This document shows positions 6,397-7,340 of a stretch of 7,340 nt of DNA, in pieces; the stretch's first letter is position 1, and each line of letters opens with the position of its first letter. The translations under genes were made by a program, and so were the position numbers. Source of the stretch: Erysipelotrichia bacterium (lineage in GTDB: Bacteria; Bacillota_I; Bacilli_A; Erysipelotrichales; Erysipelotrichaceae); contig SAAR01000171.1 in the NCBI GenBank assembly GCA_009916335.1, forward strand, positions 1 through 7,340, read 5' to 3'. A model generated the notes under the pieces. The model searched no databases. It was not told the origin of the DNA and was given only the letters and a program-made list of their open reading frames with translations.

Positions 6397-7106
6397 TATA
6401 TAATACTCTCCAAAGCAATCTCGATCATTTTTGTAAAAGAAGTTTCTCTTTCTTTCGCACTCGTTATTTCATTAGATACAAAAGAATCTGAAATCGTCAA
6501 TAAACAAGCCGCTTTCTTCCCTAACACTTTTGCATTATGAAACAAAGCAAAACTTTCCATTTCTACGGCTAAACAACCATGTTCTTCATATAATCTTTGA
6601 TAATAATTACTTTTATCTTCTTGATAAAAAACATCACTAGAATGTATACAGCCCTCTATGATAGGAATCTGCAAACGTTTTGCACTTGCATGTAAACTGA
6701 CATTGAGTGATGCATCTGGATAGGTTTTATCTTTTTGGTATCCATTTTGTACTCTTGCATAATTGGATTCACTATATGCTTCACTCACTAAAATAACATC
6801 ATATACTTTTGCTTGATGACAATAAGAACCAGCAGAACCAACACGAATAATACAGGAAACATCATATTGTGAAAATAATTCATAGGAATAAATACCAATA
6901 CTTGGCATTCCCATTCCTGACCCCATGACAGATACACGTTTTCCTTTATATGTTCCTGTATAGCCAAACATATTTCTCACTTTATTAAAACAAACGACAT
7001 CTTGTAAATAAGTATCGGCAATAAATTTAGCACGCAATGGATCGCCAGGCATCAATACAACACTTGCGATTTCTCCTTTATTTGCTTCATTATGTGGTGT
7101 AGACAT
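6396..7106 (-). CDS. deoD: Purine-nucleoside phosphorylase, hexameric DeoD type
   Basis: The protein has 236 residues, the normal length for trimer-of-dimers bacterial PNP. It cleaves purine (deoxy)nucleosides with phosphate to free base and (deoxy)ribose-1-phosphate in cytosolic purine salvage. The N-terminus MSTPHNEANKGEI and the phosphate loop MPGDPLRAKFIA (19-30, with Arg25) are family hallmarks. Others are Arg44, RVGSAGS (88-94), VEMES (181-185, the Glu-Met-Glu ribose/base site), SDS with Asp207 as the base-protonating acid, and Arg220. His5 matches the conserved His contributed across the dimer. The start is certain: AAAAGGAG at 7116-7123 is 9 bases before ATG. It is the first gene of a likely four-gene operon and has an extended -10 promoter. 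Confidence 0.96.
   Translation of the reverse strand: MSTPHNEANKGEIASVVLMPGDPLRAKFIADTYLQDVVCFNKVRNMFGYTGTYKGKRVSVMGSGMGMPSIGIYSYELFSQYDVSCIIRVGSAGSYCHQAKVYDVILVSEAYSESNYARVQNGYQKDKTYPDASLNVSLHASAKRLQIPIIEGCIHSSDVFYQEDKSNYYQRLYEEHGCLAVEMESFALFHNAKVLGKKAACLLTISDSFVSNEITSAKERETSFTKMIEIALESII
6406..6411 (-). promoter_or_regulatory. Ribosome binding site of the HAD gene inside deoD
   Basis: GGAGAG lies 9 bases before the HAD ATG, within the last codons of deoD. With the TAATG overlap it supports coupled translation. Confidence 0.6.
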
Positions 7107-7115
7107 AAACTCACG

Positions 7116-7123
7116 CTCCTTTT
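7116..7123 (-). promoter_or_regulatory. Ribosome binding site of deoD
   Basis: AAAAGGAG lies 9 bases before the ATG, near consensus. It confirms the deoD start. Confidence 0.8.
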
Positions 7124-7129
7124 ATAGAT

Positions 7130-7138
7130 ATTATAGCA
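7130..7138 (-). promoter_or_regulatory. Extended -10 promoter of the deoD operon
   Basis: TGCTATAAT on the minus strand is a perfect TATAAT with TGn extension. No good -35 stands at 16-18 bases, and a TTGTCA lies only 13 bases upstream, which fits an extended -10 promoter. It abuts the terminator of the upstream surface-protein gene. Confidence 0.65.
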
Positions 7139-7139
7139 G

Positions 7140-7179
7140 AAAAAAAGATGACAAGCATTAGTTATCGCCTATCATCTTT
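7140..7179 (-). terminator. Rho-independent terminator of the surface-protein gene
   Basis: On the minus strand AAAGATGA (7172-7179) pairs with TCATCTTT (7144-7151). The stem can extend inward through AGGC with GCTT after a mismatch, and a run of about seven T follows. It starts about 10 bases after the stop codon of the partial gene. Confidence 0.8.
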
Positions 7180-7189
7180 ATATGTATTC

Positions 7190-7340
7190 TTACTTATTTA
7201 ATCTTCTTCTTGATACAATACTTGCTCCACCTAACACAATTGCTACACCCATTAATGCTAGTAATCCACTTGTGTTTGTTGTATCTCCTGTATCTACCTT
7301 TTTCACTTCTTTTTTACTTGTATCTGCTGGTGTTGTCTTA
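7190..7340 (-). CDS. C-terminal end of a surface protein with sortase-like sorting signal (partial)
   Basis: Only the last 49 codons are in the window, and the gene continues past the right edge. The visible end reads as a Thr/Lys-rich linker (TTPADTSKKEVKK), then VDTGDTTN, then a hydrophobic stretch of about 18-20 residues (GLLALMGVAIVLGGASIV) and a basic tail SRRRLNK before TAA. This three-part order is the cell-wall sorting signal of sortase substrates, although LPXTG is replaced by a VDTGD-type sequence. The protein is therefore probably exported and anchored to peptidoglycan or kept in the membrane. Its main function lies outside the window. A terminator follows 10 bases after the stop, so this gene ends its own transcript before deoD. 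Confidence 0.8.
   Translation of the reverse strand, partial: KTTPADTSKKEVKKVDTGDTTNTSGLLALMGVAIVLGGASIVSRRRLNK

Overview
The window is about 7.3 kb of AT-rich DNA. All seven recognisable protein genes lie on the minus strand, so transcription runs from high to low coordinates. Gene content, strong AAGGAG-type ribosome binding sites, TATAAT promoters and hairpin-plus-T-run terminators point to a low-GC Gram-positive (Bacillota). An Erysipelotrichia-like gut anaerobe is my best guess, but that is inference. The standard code applies: TGG encodes Trp, and the one TGA used as a stop (aspartokinase) is followed directly by a terminator.

In order of transcription: (1) At the right edge is the C-terminal end of a surface protein with a sortase-like sorting signal (7190-7340), closed by a terminator. 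(2) A likely housekeeping operon then starts from an extended -10 promoter that almost touches that terminator: deoD (purine nucleoside phosphorylase), a HAD phosphatase/phosphomutase joined by a TAATG overlap, mutY (A/G mismatch adenine glycosylase), and a short aspartate kinase with no ACT domains, ending in a terminator that overlaps its stop codon. (3) A stand-alone LytR-CpsA-Psr (LCP) gene follows, with its own promoter and terminator. It carries an extra solute-binding-like domain before the LCP domain. (4) The last gene is a large membrane-anchored UDP-GlcNAc 4,6-dehydratase-type sugar nucleotide enzyme (CapD/PglF/WbpM group). Beyond it, at the left edge, are a candidate promoter and a perfect dyad but no gene I can identify.

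The LCP and CapD-like genes suggest the start of a capsule or wall-glycopolymer locus continuing leftward: CapD-like enzymes make the modified sugar nucleotide, and LCP enzymes attach finished polymers to peptidoglycan. The most striking non-coding signal is a run of 12 C (12 G on the coding strand) at 2089-2100, upstream of the capD-like gene and close to its candidate promoters. Such a tract in AT-rich DNA is a plausible phase-variation switch for surface glycan synthesis. The second notable point is the ACT-less aspartokinase, which would lack the usual feedback-binding domains. I found no CRISPR array, tRNA, rRNA, complete mobile element or clearly novel multi-gene system.
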